A DNA stretch of 64,000 bases from NCBI GenBank assembly GCA_015065785.1, contig SVPR01000004.1, positions 97,338 through 161,337 of the forward strand. Direction: 5' to 3'. Every line of letters begins with the position of its first letter. Position 1 is the stretch's first letter. Positions 54,091 to 61,418 of the stretch are shown here, one piece after another. A model generated the notes under the pieces. The model saw nothing but the letters and a program-made list of their open reading frames with translations. It had not been told where the DNA came from and ran no database searches. Made by a program: the position numbers and the translations under genes. The DNA comes from Oscillospiraceae bacterium (GTDB taxonomy: Bacteria > Bacillota > Clostridia > Oscillospirales > Acutalibacteraceae).

Positions 54091-54644
54091 TTAACCTTTT
54101 TACCGTCTGAAAAAGCGTTGCCAACCTTTTCGCCTAATTTAATGTAAGCATTATGAATCGGGTCAAATGTAATTGCTTCTACTTTCTGAGGGTCAATTTT
54201 TCCGTCATCACCCAAAACGCTTTCATCGGCAGAAACATTTACAATTTCTCCAATGCAAATGCCGTCTTCATTGAATTTTAATAAATTACATTCAACAGAC
54301 ATTGGCAATTCATTTATAATTGGTGCATTTACAAACTCGGATTTTGTTACAGTAAAGCCTGCCTTTTTCATTTTGTCAGGTTCTTTGTTGCCTGAAGCAA
54401 TTCCTACATAGTCCGCTTCTACCACATGACGAGCATCTGCAACATTAACTGTGAAAGCTCGTGTTTCTAAAATATTTTTTGTGGTTTTATGCCCCTCTGA
54501 AATGCAGACCATTATCTGATTTGTGTCATAAATTCCACCCCAGGCGGCATTCATACAATTAGGTTTTCCGTCTTTATCGTAAGCAGCTACTATAAACACG
54601 GGCATTGGGTAAACTGAAGTATCTTTTCCGAAATTTTTTCTCAT
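54087..54644 (-). CDS. Flavin reductase-like FMN-binding protein
   Basis: The 185-residue protein has the split-barrel flavin reductase pattern: PVFIVAAYDKDGKPNCMNAAW, ICISEGHKTTKNI-like sequence, TRAFTVNVAD and VECNLLKF. It probably binds FMN and reduces small electron acceptors. AAAGGAG precedes ATG. Repeat locus E lies immediately upstream. It is translationally coupled to TraX. Confidence 0.85.
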   Translation of the reverse strand: MRKNFGKDTSVYPMPVFIVAAYDKDGKPNCMNAAWGGIYDTNQIMVCISEGHKTTKNILETRAFTVNVADARHVVEADYVGIASGNKEPDKMKKAGFTVTKSEFVNAPIINELPMSVECNLLKFNEDGICIGEIVNVSADESVLGDDGKIDPQKVEAITFDPIHNAYIKLGEKVGNAFSDGKKVK

Positions 54645-54663
54645 AATAAAATCTCCTTTCAGG

Positions 54664-54852
54664 AATTAAAAATTAAAAATTTAAAATTAAAAATTGTGGG
54701 ACCTGCGGTCAGCATTATAATTTAATAACAAAAACTCATTCTTTCGCTTGAACTGCATAACTAACTAAAAATGATAGATTGTAGTTGTTTTTACTGTTTA
54801 TAATCGGCTTTGCCCCGAAATTCTTAATTCTTCATTCTTAATTCTTCATTTT
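54664..54852. repeat. Repeat locus E: inverted pair of modules around a decayed hairpin
   Basis: Left: iterons ATTAAAA, ATTAAAA, ATTTAAA, ATTAAAA, then TTGTGG, GACC-TGC-GGTC, ATTATAATT. Centre: CTCATTCTTT...AAATGATAGATTG, a degraded version of the large hairpin of loci A, C and D. Right, inverted: TTATAATC, GGC-TTT-GCC, CCGAAATT, then ATTCTTA and ATTCTTC 7-bp units running to the stop of the GH42 gene. Confidence 0.83.
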
Positions 54853-56849
54853 AAAATGATGTACTCGCAAACATCAAGTGCAATTTCACCGCTGACGCTT
54901 TCGCCTGTTACTACATTTTTATATTCTTTATCTAATATTACAGTTTTCGGGTCATCGGCGAAATTCATTACAAAAATAATATTACCGCGTTTTCTTATGC
55001 TTACACCATTTTCTGCTTTTATTTCTGTATCACTCTTAAGTGAAATTTCTTTAATTAATTCTTCGCAGAAATCACGGGTAAAATCGTCATCATTTCTGAA
55101 CGCTACATAATAGGCTTTACCCTTTTCATAATTATTCACTGTAACGGCAGGAGTGCCTTTATAAAAATCTGTTTCATATTCGCCTAAAACGGTAGCACCT
55201 TTTGAATGAAGAATATCGCAAACATGAACAACATCATAATTTTTGCCATTATAGCTGGCAATATTTTTCATTCCCTCAGGTAAAGAGTCGGTTTCTTCTG
55301 CCCAGATTCCGAAAACATCCTTTAAGTTTTCAGCAGGGAACCCGCCTAAATAGCACAAGTCGTCACTATCTACCATACAAGAAAGGTATGTAGTAACAAA
55401 GCTACCGCCATTTTTAACATAATTTTCGATTCTTTCAATTGTGCCATTCTTTAACATATAAAGGAATGGTGCAATTACCAAATTATATTTTGAGTAATCG
55501 TCATCCATTGCAATAACATCAACGGAAATACCCTTTTCCCAGAATGGCTTATACCATTTGGTACATTCCTCGAAATACTCTCTGTGTTCGTTATTAAAAC
55601 CGCAAAAATACTGTGTTGCCCAGGACTCTTCCCAATCGGCAATAACTGCAACCTTACTGTCACTTCTGCCACCAACAACATCTGAAAGCTTTTCTAAAAC
55701 TTCGCCTAAATGTGCTACCTCTTTAAATACTCTTGTGTTTTCGTGACCGCAATGGTCAACTACTGCACCGTGATATTTTTCGTGACCGCCACGGCTTTTA
55801 CGCCATTGGAAATATTGAACGCTGTCTGCACCGTGTGCTACCGCCTGAATTGAAGAAAGCTCCTGCCTTCTTGGCATTGGCAATTTGTTTACCGGGTGCC
55901 AGTTTACAAGTGATGGTGTGCTTTCCATCATAAAGAACGGCTTGCCTTTACCCATTGTTCTGAATGCATCGTGAACGAATGCAACGCTACACGCTTCTTT
56001 TTCATTAAAGCCTCTGTCCCACGCAGGATAGTTATCCCACGACAAAATATCGAGATTTTTAGCAAATTTCTGGTAATTTATGCCATCATATAATCTCATA
56101 AAGTTAGTTGTCACAGGAATATCCGGGGTGATTTCTCTTAAAGGTGCAATTTCGTTTTCAAAGAATGAAATTGTGCTGTCTGTAACAAAGCGACGCCACG
56201 CAAGCTTCATAGCGGGTACATGATTTTCACCTCTGAATTTAGGTGAATTTATTTGTGACCAGTCAGTAATCTGGTGACTCCAGAAGCCATTCCACCATTG
56301 GAAATTAAGCTTTTCCAAATCGTTGTCATATTCCTTTTTGAGCCACTCTCTGAATGCTTCCTGACACAAATCGCAATGACATTCACCGCAATATTCGTTT
56401 GAAATGTGCCACATTTTAACTGCAGGGTGATTTTTATATCTTTCTGCAAGAAGTGTATTTATATTTCTTACCTTTTCTCTGTAAATTGGCGAAGTTAAGC
56501 AGTGGTTATGTCTTACGCCATATTCGTTACGGATTCCGCTTTCTTCAACTCTTAAAACTCCGGGGTATTTTTGTGCTAACCAGCTTGGTCTTGCACCTGA
56601 TGGCGTTGCTAAAATGACAGCTTTACCGTTTTCGTGTAATTTATCTAATAAATCGTCAAGCCATTTGAAGTTATAAACGCCCTCCTCCGGCTCTAACATT
56701 GCCCAGGAAAAGATGCTGACTGTTGCACTGTTTATATGTGCTAAATTCATAAGACGCATATCTTCATCTATAATTTCAGGTGTTTTTAACCATTGGTCAG
56801 GGTTATAGTCACCGCCGTGAATTATGTAGTCAAAAATCTTGTCTGCCAT
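54846..56849 (-). CDS. Beta-galactosidase, GH42
   Basis: The 667-residue enzyme has the GH42 TIM barrel: HGGDYNPDQW at the start, the acid/base glutamate in HISNEYCGECHC and the nucleophile in FMMESTPSLVNW. The cysteine cluster CGECHCDLC is the usual zinc site. The trimerisation and C-terminal domains follow. There is no signal peptide. GGGG precedes ATG 56849. The promoter is at 56880-56908. It releases terminal galactose from imported oligosaccharides. Confidence 0.92.
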   Translation of the reverse strand: MADKIFDYIIHGGDYNPDQWLKTPEIIDEDMRLMNLAHINSATVSIFSWAMLEPEEGVYNFKWLDDLLDKLHENGKAVILATPSGARPSWLAQKYPGVLRVEESGIRNEYGVRHNHCLTSPIYREKVRNINTLLAERYKNHPAVKMWHISNEYCGECHCDLCQEAFREWLKKEYDNDLEKLNFQWWNGFWSHQITDWSQINSPKFRGENHVPAMKLAWRRFVTDSTISFFENEIAPLREITPDIPVTTNFMRLYDGINYQKFAKNLDILSWDNYPAWDRGFNEKEACSVAFVHDAFRTMGKGKPFFMMESTPSLVNWHPVNKLPMPRRQELSSIQAVAHGADSVQYFQWRKSRGGHEKYHGAVVDHCGHENTRVFKEVAHLGEVLEKLSDVVGGRSDSKVAVIADWEESWATQYFCGFNNEHREYFEECTKWYKPFWEKGISVDVIAMDDDYSKYNLVIAPFLYMLKNGTIERIENYVKNGGSFVTTYLSCMVDSDDLCYLGGFPAENLKDVFGIWAEETDSLPEGMKNIASYNGKNYDVVHVCDILHSKGATVLGEYETDFYKGTPAVTVNNYEKGKAYYVAFRNDDDFTRDFCEELIKEISLKSDTEIKAENGVSIRKRGNIIFVMNFADDPKTVILDKEYKNVVTGESVSGEIALDVCEYIILK

Positions 56850-56879
56850 TTTATGTACCCCTTTTTTAATATTGCTTTG

Positions 56880-56908
56880 ATTATATAACAATCAACAAAA
56901 CATATCAA
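56880..56908 (-). promoter_or_regulatory. Sigma-A promoter of the GH42 gene
   Basis: Minus strand TTGATA, 17 bases, TATAAT, about 30 bases upstream of the start. Confidence 0.8.
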
Positions 56909-56941
56909 TATAATTTTGACTTGATTTATACATTATTTTGC

Positions 56942-56947
56942 TATAAT
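56942..56947 (+). promoter_or_regulatory. -10 element of the alkaline phosphatase gene
   Basis: TATAAT 34 bases before ATG. Candidate -35 hexamers are TTGACT (20-base spacer) and TTGATT (15-base spacer), neither ideal, so activation by a regulator is possible. Confidence 0.55.
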
Positions 56948-56981
56948 ATAAACATAACAAAATATTTAAAGGGTGGTTATT

Positions 56982-58124
56982 ATGTTTGCATTTTTTGCTT
57001 CATTCTGGGGTAAAGTAACAGCTTCTTTAATGAGTGCCTTTATTTCATTTGGTGTTTCTTTAGGTGCATACATTCCTGCTACAACAGAAAATGCTGAAAA
57101 TTATTATGACAGTAACATTAAAAATGTTATTTTTTTAATTGGTGACGGAATGGGCTACAATCATTTAGAAAAAACAAAGCTTGAAAGAAATGTAACGCTT
57201 ACTATGGATACTTTCACAATTCAAGGCTCTTCAAGAACCCGTTCACTTACAAATGATGTAACTGACAGTGCCGCTGGTGGTACTGCACTTTCTTGTGGTG
57301 TAAGAACTTATAACAGTGGCGTAGGCGTTTATCTTCTTGACCCACTTGATGTTTTCATTCATCCTATTAACATTACTGAACTTTGTCGCGATAATAAAAT
57401 GCTCACAGGTGTAATTACAACTGACGAAACCTCAGGAGCTACACCAGCTTCATTTTCTGCTCATACTACAGAAAGATATAAGTCAGAAGATATTACAGAT
57501 GACCAGTTCAGGTCCGACATCAATCTTATATGGGGTACAGAAAACGGAGTAGCCACTAAAGAAATGGCAGATGAATATGGTTACGAATATGTTACTACAT
57601 ATAACGAAATGATGGCTTTGGAAGAGGGCTCAAAAAGCTTTGCACAATTTACAAACGACCTCTGGACCTTAAAGCAATCTGACGAAAACAATCCTACGCT
57701 TTCACAAATGACAGAAAAAGCGATTGACCTGCTTGATGACGGCGAAAACGGATTTTTCCTTATGGTAGAGGGCGCTCATATAGATAAACATTCTCACAAT
57801 AACGAATCTGAAAATATGACAGAAGCAACTGAGGAATTTGACAGAGCAATTAAAATCGCGCTTGATTATGCAAAGGAAGATGGAAACACACTCGTTATTG
57901 TTACCGCCGACCACGAAACAGGTGCAATTACTTTAAACGACAAGGGTGAATATGAATTTACATCTGACGACCATTCAGCTTTGGATGTACCTTTAAGAGT
58001 TTACGGTTCAGAAAAGCTTATTAAAAATAATGAAACAGTAAACAACTACGAAATCCCTATAAGAATTGCTTATGTTTTAGGATTTACCGAAGAAGATTTT
58101 CCAATATCTGAAATTGCAGCTTAA
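56982..58124 (+). CDS. Alkaline phosphatase family protein
   Basis: The 380-residue enzyme has the metal and serine motifs of PhoA: FLIGDGMGYNH, the nucleophile serine in TDSAAGGTALS, TTDETSGATPASF, EGAHIDKHSH and TADHETGA. ATG 56982 follows AAAGGGTGG; GTG 56973 is within that site. A hydrophobic N-terminus (FASFWGKVTASLMSAFISF) suggests export, though it lacks the usual early lysines. The PHP phosphoesterase gene follows by 17 bases. Confidence 0.88.
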   Translation: MFAFFASFWGKVTASLMSAFISFGVSLGAYIPATTENAENYYDSNIKNVIFLIGDGMGYNHLEKTKLERNVTLTMDTFTIQGSSRTRSLTNDVTDSAAGGTALSCGVRTYNSGVGVYLLDPLDVFIHPINITELCRDNKMLTGVITTDETSGATPASFSAHTTERYKSEDITDDQFRSDINLIWGTENGVATKEMADEYGYEYVTTYNEMMALEEGSKSFAQFTNDLWTLKQSDENNPTLSQMTEKAIDLLDDGENGFFLMVEGAHIDKHSHNNESENMTEATEEFDRAIKIALDYAKEDGNTLVIVTADHETGAITLNDKGEYEFTSDDHSALDVPLRVYGSEKLIKNNETVNNYEIPIRIAYVLGFTEEDFPISEIAA

Positions 58125-58141
58125 ATATAGGTGAAAAAATT

Positions 58142-58942
58142 ATGAGATTTATAGTTGACCACGATTTTCACATTCACTCGACAATTTCACCCTGCTGTCA
58201 CGATGAAAATCAAACACCAGAAACAATCCTGAATTATGCAAAAGATAATAATTTTAAATCAATTTGTCTTACAAATCATTTGTGGGATGAAAGTGTTAAA
58301 AGTGTTGGTGAATGGCATCCTGAACAGCGATTCAGTTTTATAACAAAGGTTCTGCCACTGCCACAAGATGGAAATGTTAAGTTTCTCTTTGGTGCAGAAG
58401 CAGAAATGGATTATAATTTCACTTTAGGTGTAAGCGATGAGCACATTGATTTCTTTGACTTTATTACTGTTTCTACAACCCATTTACACCTTGAGGGGTA
58501 CACAGTAAAGAAAAGACCACAAATACCCGAAGAAGCCGCCGAGCTTTGGTTAAAACGATTTGAAGAGCTTTTAAAAAAGGATTTGCCCTGGCACAAAATG
58601 GGCGTTTCTCACTTAACAGGAACCCACATTTTTAAAGCTGATCACGCAAAAGCAGTTTCGCTTTTAAAAACCAATGATTTATATGATATTTTTTCTGAAT
58701 GTGCAAGAAAGAAACTCGGAATAGAGCTTAATATGAAAAGTATTTTTAGTTCGGAGGAAGAAAAAGAAATCCTTTTAAGACCTTTTTTTATTGCAAAAGA
58801 ATGTGGTTGTAAGTTCTATTTTGGTAGTGATGCACATAAAACAGAAGCATTAAAAACAGCAAAACAAAATTTTCTTAATATTGTTGATTTATTGGATTTA
58901 AGTGAAAATGATAAATTTATATTAGAAACAAACAGCAAGTGA
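58142..58942 (+). CDS. PHP-domain phosphoesterase
   Basis: The 266-residue protein has the four PHP motifs: DHDFHIHST (HxH), LTNHLW, GAEAEMDYN and, late, GSDAHKTEAL. It resembles histidinol-phosphatase-like metal hydrolases. GGTGA precedes ATG. It is co-transcribed with the alkaline phosphatase, so both probably deal with phosphate esters. Its TGA lies inside the terminator stem. Confidence 0.85.
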   Translation: MRFIVDHDFHIHSTISPCCHDENQTPETILNYAKDNNFKSICLTNHLWDESVKSVGEWHPEQRFSFITKVLPLPQDGNVKFLFGAEAEMDYNFTLGVSDEHIDFFDFITVSTTHLHLEGYTVKKRPQIPEEAAELWLKRFEELLKKDLPWHKMGVSHLTGTHIFKADHAKAVSLLKTNDLYDIFSECARKKLGIELNMKSIFSSEEEKEILLRPFFIAKECGCKFYFGSDAHKTEALKTAKQNFLNIVDLLDLSENDKFILETNSK

Positions 58943-58962
58943 TAATCACTTGCTGTTTGTTT
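58926..58962. terminator. Bidirectional terminator between the PHP and HAD genes
   Basis: Perfect 16-bp stem (AAACAAACAGCAAGTG / CACTTGCTGTTTGTTT) with a 5-base loop, followed by a T-rich stretch. It overlaps both convergent genes' ends. Confidence 0.88.
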
Positions 58963-59700
58963 CTATATTTCTTTTTCAATTAGTTCAATTATACCCTTTG
59001 TTTCATAATCTGCAATATCTTTTATTGACTGCACTCCGTTTGCCATTGCGTAGGAACGGAACTCTTTAATCATATGAGTGTCGTTTGTGTTGTCGCCAAC
59101 GGTTATCATATCTTCATATTTACCGCCGACAAGTTCCAAATAATCGTAAAGCCCCTGCGCTTTGTTCATTGTAGCAGACACAATATCAATACATCTGCCA
59201 TTTTGTAACGGATTTAATTTATCACCAAATTTTTCTTTAATTGCATTTGCTATTCTTTCGGCTTCTTTATCATCAGTTAAAATAGTGCTTATCTGGTTAA
59301 AATATGGAATTTCGGGCAAGGAGGCACGAGTGAATTCATCAGGTAATCTTTCCGCTTCATCTTCGTCGATTACATATTTATTATCACTTTCTATAACCGC
59401 CCAGGTAGCACCCAGATTAAATATAAAATCCAAAAGTGGCTTTGCAATTTCGCCATTGCAACGGGTTTCTTTAAGAATTTTTCCGTCTGTGGTTAAAATT
59501 ACAGCACCGTTACAGGCGAGTAAAAAATCCGCTTCAAATTTATCTTTATTATAAATCATCAATAAATCTTCTGACACTCTGCCACTGACAATGCCGAACT
59601 TGTTACCCTTTTCACGCCATTCTTTTATGGCGTTTCTTTTTTTGTCATCAATTCCACCGTGGTTTAAAGTACCATCGTAATCACTTGCAATTATTTTCAT
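58963..59700 (-). CDS. Cof-type HAD hydrolase
   Basis: The 245-residue protein has HAD motif I SDYDGTLNHGG, a C2-type cap in the middle, motif III lysine (MNKAQGL) and motif IV GDNTNDTHMI. Such enzymes dephosphorylate sugar phosphates, nucleotides or PLP. It overlaps the WYL regulator by 4 bases (ATGA), so the two are coupled. Confidence 0.88.
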   Translation of the reverse strand: MKIIASDYDGTLNHGGIDDKKRNAIKEWREKGNKFGIVSGRVSEDLLMIYNKDKFEADFLLACNGAVILTTDGKILKETRCNGEIAKPLLDFIFNLGATWAVIESDNKYVIDEDEAERLPDEFTRASLPEIPYFNQISTILTDDKEAERIANAIKEKFGDKLNPLQNGRCIDIVSATMNKAQGLYDYLELVGGKYEDMITVGDNTNDTHMIKEFRSYAMANGVQSIKDIADYETKGIIELIEKEI

Positions 59701-60629
59701 AAATTAACCTCTTCTATTATCTTAACCTTATCACCTTGTGCGCCCAGCCACATATTTATTCCGTCACCGTAACACTCGGCTTTAATTAATACTGTTCCGT
59801 TTTTGTAATCATCTATAATTTCTGCAGTTGGTAATTTATCTAATATTGCTTCTACTATACCAGAATATTCAAAAATTACCTTTTTCAGTTCGCCCATATA
59901 CATAAACTGAATTCTTTTTCTGAATTCGCCGTCTTTGAATTTATCTTTATAAGGCACTACGAATTTTTCCTTGCTGACTTTAAGATTTTCTATTCTGTCA
60001 ATTCTGAAAACAACCGGCACATTGGTTTCGGGCTCTACAGAAAAAGCGATTAAATAAAAGTAAAACTCAGAAAACATTATTGCAACGGGTTTTACCGTTT
60101 TTTCTTTTTTCTTTTTATCCTGCCTTGTATAATCAAAAGTAATTTTATTCTGATTTGTTATGCACTCTGAAAGAGTCCATATAATAGAAAACAAATCTTT
60201 TTCATGTTTTAATGGTACATAATTTCTGTATTCATTATTTATAATATTTTTTGCAATTTCTCTGTCTCCGGGTGAAATTTGTGCTATCAGCTTTTCTATA
60301 AGAGAAGAAATTTCTTTTTTATTGAACGCTCTGCTTTCCAGTAAAATTTTACTCATAGCAAGTGCTTCTTCGTTAGTGAGCCATTCTCGTTGAAGCTCTA
60401 CCAGATAATACCCATTTCTTGATTTATCATATTTAATGATATCTTCACTTTCAGAAAATTCATTTTCCTGAATAAAATTTCTTAATTCTTCAATATCCCG
60501 CTGAATTGTTTTTAATGACACATTAAAGTCATTTGCCAATTCTTCTTTTTTAATTAACTCACCTTTATTGAGTCTTTTGTAAATATTTAAAAGCCTGAAG
60601 CCTTTATTGGTTTTATAATCAAAACTCAT
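59697..60629 (-). CDS. WYL-domain transcriptional regulator
   Basis: The 310-residue protein has an N-terminal winged helix (LANDFNVSLKTIQRDIEELRNF) and a WYL domain from about residue 130 (YFYLIAFSVEPE, VFRIDRIENL), then a WCX extension. WYL domains sense ligands, often nucleic acid-derived. ATG 60629 is preferred over 60662. It is translationally coupled to the HAD hydrolase, which it may regulate. Confidence 0.87.
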   Translation of the reverse strand: MSFDYKTNKGFRLLNIYKRLNKGELIKKEELANDFNVSLKTIQRDIEELRNFIQENEFSESEDIIKYDKSRNGYYLVELQREWLTNEEALAMSKILLESRAFNKKEISSLIEKLIAQISPGDREIAKNIINNEYRNYVPLKHEKDLFSIIWTLSECITNQNKITFDYTRQDKKKKEKTVKPVAIMFSEFYFYLIAFSVEPETNVPVVFRIDRIENLKVSKEKFVVPYKDKFKDGEFRKRIQFMYMGELKKVIFEYSGIVEAILDKLPTAEIIDDYKNGTVLIKAECYGDGINMWLGAQGDKVKIIEEVNL

Positions 60630-60710
60630 ATTATCACCATTTCCAAAAGATGTGATGGACAAACACAGACCACCACACCAATTTTAGCATATAGCAATAA
60701 ATATATCAAC

Positions 60711-60971
60711 TCAATTTTTTCCTGATAATATTTTTCTAATCCACCTTTCCGTGAAACCATATTTCAGTGCTAATTCTCTTACATTTGAGCCGTCATATTC
60801 TTCAAAAATACATTTTTTAATATATTCACCTGAGTATAAATGCAACGGGAATGAAATTTGCTGACCTTTAAAGTGATTATATAAAATCACTGTATATTCT
60901 TCGCCGATAAGCTCGGCTATTTCTTTATAAACCAATGAGAATTTTTCAGTTTTATTTTCTTTTAATACCAA
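60711..60971 (-). CDS. Mor/CD3324-like small helix-turn-helix protein
   Basis: The 86-residue protein has YKEIAELIGEEYTVILYNHFKGQQISFP and a terminal helix-turn-helix NVRELALKYGFTERWIRKIL. This is the layout of the Mor transcription activator family and the clostridial CD3324 group. It starts with TTG behind AAAGGAGTG. About 80 bases of apparent regulatory DNA separate it from the small membrane gene upstream. Confidence 0.75.
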   Translation of the reverse strand: MVLKENKTEKFSLVYKEIAELIGEEYTVILYNHFKGQQISFPLHLYSGEYIKKCIFEEYDGSNVRELALKYGFTERWIRKILSGKN

Positions 60972-61052
60972 AATCTGCCCACTCCTTTGTTATTATCTGA
61001 TTTAATAATAACAATCAAGATGGACAGATATTGAGTTTATATAAAACTTACA

Positions 61053-61205
61053 CTATTTTAACTTTGTTGTTTCGCTACCTTTACTCATTTTTTCAATATA
61101 TTTATTGTGGTTATTCATTCTAGCTGTTTCATCTTTTGATTTTCTTATTGCTCTAAAAATTAAAAAAGCTAAAATTACAACAGCAATAATAACAATTATG
61201 TGCAT
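61053..61205 (-). CDS. Small single-pass membrane protein (50 aa)
   Basis: Begins MHIIVIIAVVILAFLIFRAI at ATG 61205, with AGAGGT 7 bases upstream, and ends at TAG 61053. One hydrophobic helix (residues 2-17) is followed by a basic and polar tail. It is 3 bases after the 69-aa gene, so it is the last member of that operon. No family recognised. Confidence 0.65.
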   Translation of the reverse strand: MHIIVIIAVVILAFLIFRAIRKSKDETARMNNHNKYIEKMSKGSETTKLK

Positions 61206-61208
61206 AGT

Positions 61209-61418
61209 TTATACCTCTTTCCTTGAATACTTTTTAAAAAGTTGTAATTCTTTTTGTGCTTCAAATTCTTCTACCGCTCTTCTTCGTGTCACTTCTGCCA
61301 TACGCGATTCAATTTCACCAACTTTATCGCCTACCGCACTTGCAGCTGCTACAGCAACAACTCCCACTGCACCAACCAGCAACATTGCACCATCGCTGGA
61401 ACTATTATTCTCCGCCAC
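61209..61418 (-). CDS. Small membrane protein (69 aa)
   Basis: Starts with GTG 61418 behind GGAGGT. A glycine/alanine/valine-rich hydrophobic stretch (AMLLVGAVGVVAVAAASAVG) is followed by a charged helix (EIESRMAEVTRRRAVEEFEAQ), probably a coiled coil. It overlaps the end of the 535-aa gene by 14 bases and precedes the 50-aa gene by 3, so the three are coupled. No family recognised. Confidence 0.68.
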   Translation of the reverse strand: MAENNSSSDGAMLLVGAVGVVAVAAASAVGDKVGEIESRMAEVTRRRAVEEFEAQKELQLFKKYSRKEV

